In this document: in pieces, positions 5,687 to 7,898 of the stretch
Layout of the letters: each line of letters begins with the position of its first letter
How positions within the stretch are numbered: the first letter of the stretch is position 1
Assembly (NCBI GenBank): GCA_000193795.2
Contig: AEPI01000011.1
Location: 1 to 7,898, forward strand
Length of the DNA stretch: 7,898 bases
Direction of reading: 5' to 3'
Origin: Neisseria lactamica NS19
GTDB taxonomy: Bacteria > Pseudomonadota > Gammaproteobacteria > Burkholderiales > Neisseriaceae
The notes under the pieces: generated by a model
Told to the model about the DNA's origin: nothing
Database searches by the model: none
The model's input: the letters and a program-made list of their open reading frames with translations, nothing else
Program-made: the position numbers and the translations under genes

Positions 5687-6727
5687 TTATGCGTTTTGCC
5701 GCCGGGTTTTGTTGTCCAAGTACCATTGCACGGTTTTGCGGAGGCCGGACTCGAAGGTTTCCAAAGGCTGCCAGCCCAAATCCCGTCTGATTTTCGCCGT
5801 ATCGACGGCGTAGCGGGCATCGTGGCCGGGGCGGTCTTGTACGAAAGTAATCAAATCTTCATAACGTGCCACACCCGCCGGTTTGTCGGGGGCGAGTTCT
5901 TCCAAGAGGGCGCAGATGGTTTTGACCACTTCGAGATTGGTTTTTTCATTGTGTCCGCCGATATTGTAGGTTTCACCGGCAACGCCTTTGCTGACAAGCT
6001 GATACAGTGCGCGCGCGTGGTCTTCGACAAACAGCCAGTCGCGGATTTGCATACCGTCGCCGTACACGGGCAGCGGTTTGCCGTCGAGCGCGTTCAAAAT
6101 CATCAGCGGGATGAGTTTTTCGGGGAATTGTCGGGGCCCGTAATTATTGGAACAGTTGCTGACAATGGCGGGCAGCCCGTAAGTCCGTTGCCACGCGCGG
6201 ACAAGATGATCGGAAGATGCTTTAGACGCGGCATAAGGACTGGACGGCGCGTAGGGCGCGGTTTCGGTAAACAAATCGTCCGTGCCGCCTAAATCGCCAT
6301 AGACTTCATCGGTGGAAATATGGTGGAAATGGAAGCCTTCGCGCTTTTTAGACGGCATTTGCCGCCGGTAGGCACGGGCGGCTTCAAGCAGATTGAACGT
6401 GCCGACGATGTTGGTTTGGATAAATTCGCCTGCCGAATCGATAGAGCGGTCGACATGACTTTCCGCTGCCAAGTGCATCACGGCATCAGGCCGGTGTTGT
6501 GCGAATATGCGGTCGAGTTCGGCTCGGTCGCAAATATCCACTTGCTCAAAAGCATAGCGAGGATTATTGGCTACCTCGGTCAAAGATTCCAAATTGCCGG
6601 CATAAGTCAGCTTATCGACATTGACGACAGAGTCTTGGGTGTTTCGGATAATATGACGGACAACGGCAGAACCGATAAAGCCCGCGCCGCCGGTAACGAG
6701 GATGGTTTTTTTGTTTGCGGTTTGCAT
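5687..6727 (-). CDS. rfbB: dTDP-glucose 4,6-dehydratase (C-terminally shortened)
   Basis: RfbB/RmlB is the second pathway enzyme: a cytoplasmic NAD-dependent extended SDR that converts dTDP-glucose to dTDP-4-dehydro-6-deoxyglucose. The 346-aa frame contains the Rossmann motif TGGAGFIGS (12-20), the catalytic TDE at 139-141, the YxxxK pair Tyr165/Lys169, NNYGPRQFPEKLIP (194-207) and RPGHDARYA (299-307). All catalytic parts are intact. The end, WYLDNKTRRQNA then TAA, lacks the last residues common in the family; an in-frame 13-codon tail lies beyond the stop. Activity is likely retained because the tail is far from the catalytic motifs in sequence, but this is inference. The ATG abuts the galE stop (TAAATG, no gap), and GGGGA at the end of galE serves as Shine-Dalgarno, so translation is probably coupled. 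Confidence 0.96.
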   Translation of the reverse strand: MQTANKKTILVTGGAGFIGSAVVRHIIRNTQDSVVNVDKLTYAGNLESLTEVANNPRYAFEQVDICDRAELDRIFAQHRPDAVMHLAAESHVDRSIDSAGEFIQTNIVGTFNLLEAARAYRRQMPSKKREGFHFHHISTDEVYGDLGGTDDLFTETAPYAPSSPYAASKASSDHLVRAWQRTYGLPAIVSNCSNNYGPRQFPEKLIPLMILNALDGKPLPVYGDGMQIRDWLFVEDHARALYQLVSKGVAGETYNIGGHNEKTNLEVVKTICALLEELAPDKPAGVARYEDLITFVQDRPGHDARYAVDTAKIRRDLGWQPLETFESGLRKTVQWYLDNKTRRQNA

Positions 6728-7744
6728 TTAATCCCCGTATCCGTCGGGGTTGCGGCTGACCCAACGCCACGAATCCTCCATCATTTGTGCAAGGCTGCGT
6801 TTGGTTTCCCAGCCGGTTTGTTGTTTGGTATGGGACGGGTCGGCAAAGGAACAGGCAAGGTCGCCGGCGCGGCGGGGTTGGATTTGATAGGGAATATTTA
6901 AGCCGGAAGCGGCCTCAAAAGCACGGATGATTTCCAAAACGGAATAGGCGCGCCCCGAACCCAAGTTGAACAAATGTACGCCTGAAACATCGCCTTTCGC
7001 CTTCATTGCCGCGATATGCCCTTCTGCCAAATCCATCACATGAATATAGTCGCGCATTCCCGTACCGTCGGGTGTCGGATAATCGCCGCCGAAAACCGAC
7101 AGTTGCGGCAGCCTGCCCGAAGCCACTTGGCAGATATAGGGCAAAAGGTTGTTGGGAACGCCGTTGGGCTGTTCGCCGATCAAGCCGCTTTCGTGCGCGC
7201 CGATCGGGTTGAAATAGCGCAACAAAATCACGCTCCAACGCGGATCGGCTTTTTGGATGTCGGTTAACATCCGTTCCACCATTGCTTTGGACGCACCGTA
7301 AGGATTAGAGGTATCGCCCGGGCGCATATCTTCCGTATAGGGGACTTTTTCCACATCGCCGTAAACGGTTGCCGACGAGCTGAATACGATTTTCAACACG
7401 CCCGCACGCGCCATTTCTTCCGCCAGTACCAAGCTGCCGCAAACATTGTTGCCGTAATATTTCATCGGCTCGGCAACGCTTTCGCCCACTGCCTTCAAAC
7501 CGGCAAAATGGATGACGGATTCGATTTCGTGTTCCGAAAAAATCTGCCTCAAAATCTGACGGTCGCGGATGTCGCCCTGATAAAACGGTATGTTTCTGCC
7601 GGTAATCTGCCGAAGGCGCGGGAGGACGGCGGCAGACGAGTTGCACAGATTGTCGAGAATCACGGCATCGTAACCGGATTGGACGAGCGAGACGGCGGTG
7701 TGCGAACCGATAAAGCCGGTGCCGCCGGTAATCAGGACGGTCAT
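6728..7744 (-). CDS. galE: UDP-glucose 4-epimerase
   Basis: GalE interconverts UDP-glucose and UDP-galactose (cytoplasm, NAD-bound SDR) and in Neisseria supplies galactose for lipooligosaccharide. The 338-aa product equals the E. coli enzyme in length, with the Rossmann motif GGTGFIGSH (7-15), catalytic Ser124 in SSSATVYG, and Tyr149/Lys153 in NPYGASK, the same positions as in E. coli. NPDGYGD closes the protein. Two in-frame ATGs exist (7750 and 7744). I choose 7744 because AAAGGA (7751-7756) is 6 nt from it but 0 nt from the other, and because MTVLITGG matches the family N-terminus. First gene of the galE-rfbBAC operon. A single GalE cannot tell whether it also acts on UDP-GlcNAc; no separate evidence is visible. 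Confidence 0.98.
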   Translation of the reverse strand: MTVLITGGTGFIGSHTAVSLVQSGYDAVILDNLCNSSAAVLPRLRQITGRNIPFYQGDIRDRQILRQIFSEHEIESVIHFAGLKAVGESVAEPMKYYGNNVCGSLVLAEEMARAGVLKIVFSSSATVYGDVEKVPYTEDMRPGDTSNPYGASKAMVERMLTDIQKADPRWSVILLRYFNPIGAHESGLIGEQPNGVPNNLLPYICQVASGRLPQLSVFGGDYPTPDGTGMRDYIHVMDLAEGHIAAMKAKGDVSGVHLFNLGSGRAYSVLEIIRAFEAASGLNIPYQIQPRRAGDLACSFADPSHTKQQTGWETKRSLAQMMEDSWRWVSRNPDGYGD

Positions 7745-7750
7745 AAACAT

Positions 7751-7756
7751 TCCTTT
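7751..7756 (-). promoter_or_regulatory. galE ribosome binding site
   Basis: AAAGGA on the minus strand, 6 nt from the ATG at 7744 and directly abutting the alternative ATG at 7750. The spacing decides the start codon in favour of 7744. Confidence 0.8.
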
Positions 7757-7773
7757 CAGATTGTATCGGGCAA

Positions 7774-7800
7774 AGTATATCAGTATTATAGTGGATTCAA
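7774..7800 (-). promoter_or_regulatory. probable galE-rfbBAC operon promoter (extended -10)
   Basis: On the minus strand TGATATACT (7774-7782) is an extended -10 element (TGn plus TATACT). Fifteen bp upstream lies TTGAAT (7795-7800), a 4/6 match to the -35 consensus that falls inside the terminal repeat of the Correia element. Transcription would start near 7767, about 23 nt before the galE start codon. A second candidate -10, TATAAT (7785-7790), is created at the Correia boundary but its best -35 (TTGTCC, 7810-7815) is 19 bp away. Motif reading only. Confidence 0.55.
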
Positions 7801-7893
7801 TTTAAATCAGGACAAGGCGACGAAGCCGCAGACAGTACAGATAGTACGGCAAGGCGAGGCAACGCCGTACTGGTTTAAATTTAATCCACTATA
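7787..7893. mobile_element. Correia repeat (CREE/Nemis), short form, 107 bp
   Basis: The element begins TATAGTGGATTCAATTTAAA (7787-7806) and ends with the near-perfect inverse of that sequence, closing in CCACTATA at 7893, with the TA target duplicated at both ends. The left and right terminal repeats differ at base 12 (C on the left, A on the right) and base 21. At 107 bp it matches the short Correia class of about 104-108 bp; the longer class, about 150 bp, carries an extra internal block that is absent here. An internal 8-bp inverted repeat lies at 7843-7850/7864-7871. These non-autonomous MITE-like elements can supply promoters and, when transcribed, RNase III sites; this copy sits directly upstream of the galE operon. 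Confidence 0.95.
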
Positions 7894-7898
7894 TCTTC

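Noticed and set aside
6347..6358. DUS-like TTTAGACGGCAT inside rfbB
   Set aside because: One mismatch inside the 10-bp core (T for C) should strongly reduce uptake activity. It codes for Met-Pro-Ser-Lys on the minus strand and is best seen as a chance or decayed copy.
1..7898. A previously undescribed system such as a defence island, toxin-antitoxin pair, phage or CRISPR
   Set aside because: Every confident gene belongs to a well-known housekeeping or sugar-nucleotide family, and the only mobile feature is a short Correia repeat. No cas-like, nuclease, toxin or integrase sequence is visible on either strand.

Overview
The window is a chromosomal segment from a pathogenic-type Neisseria (N. 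meningitidis, N. gonorrhoeae or a very close relative). Three things point there: nine exact 12-base copies of the Neisseria DNA uptake sequence ATGCCGTCTGAA (AT-DUS), eight of them as inverted pairs at gene ends; a 107-bp Correia repeat (CREE/Nemis) at the right edge with the usual TATAGTGGATT termini; and the gene content and order dnaJ - OPT transporter - rfbC - rfbA - rfbB - galE. From memory, this matches the neighbourhood of 'region D' of the meningococcal capsule locus. The sequence alone does not separate species, and no capsule gene is present.

Layout. Positions 1-733 hold no gene I can defend. There is a DUS-hairpin terminator (213-244), a possible decayed 3' gene end on the minus strand (243-392), AT-rich spacer, and a lone DUS that folds into a weak hairpin upstream of dnaJ. 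dnaJ (734-1855, +) encodes a complete Hsp40 co-chaperone and ends at a strong terminator. A 195-bp spacer follows with an inverted repeat, a 10-bp-phased direct repeat and a good sigma-70 promoter, then the OPT-family membrane transporter (2051-4069, +). A bidirectional DUS terminator (4078-4114) separates this plus-strand half from the minus-strand half.

The minus-strand half is a tight operon transcribed leftward: galE, rfbB, rfbA, rfbC. GalE interconverts UDP-glucose and UDP-galactose for lipooligosaccharide. RfbA, RfbB and RfbC carry glucose-1-phosphate to dTDP-4-dehydro-L-rhamnose. The final reductase (rfbD/rmlD) is absent from the window. An extended -10 promoter just outside the Correia element, with a candidate -35 inside the element's terminal repeat, probably drives the operon.

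The most notable observation is in rfbB. It stops at codon 347 with TAA, yet the same frame continues for 13 codons that read like the usual RmlB C-terminus and end 1 nt before a DUS hairpin. This suggests a nonsense mutation in a former 360-codon gene. Apart from this and the promoter/Correia arrangement, the region looks like ordinary, well-characterised Neisseria chromosome. I do not see a new defence, mobile or biosynthetic system.
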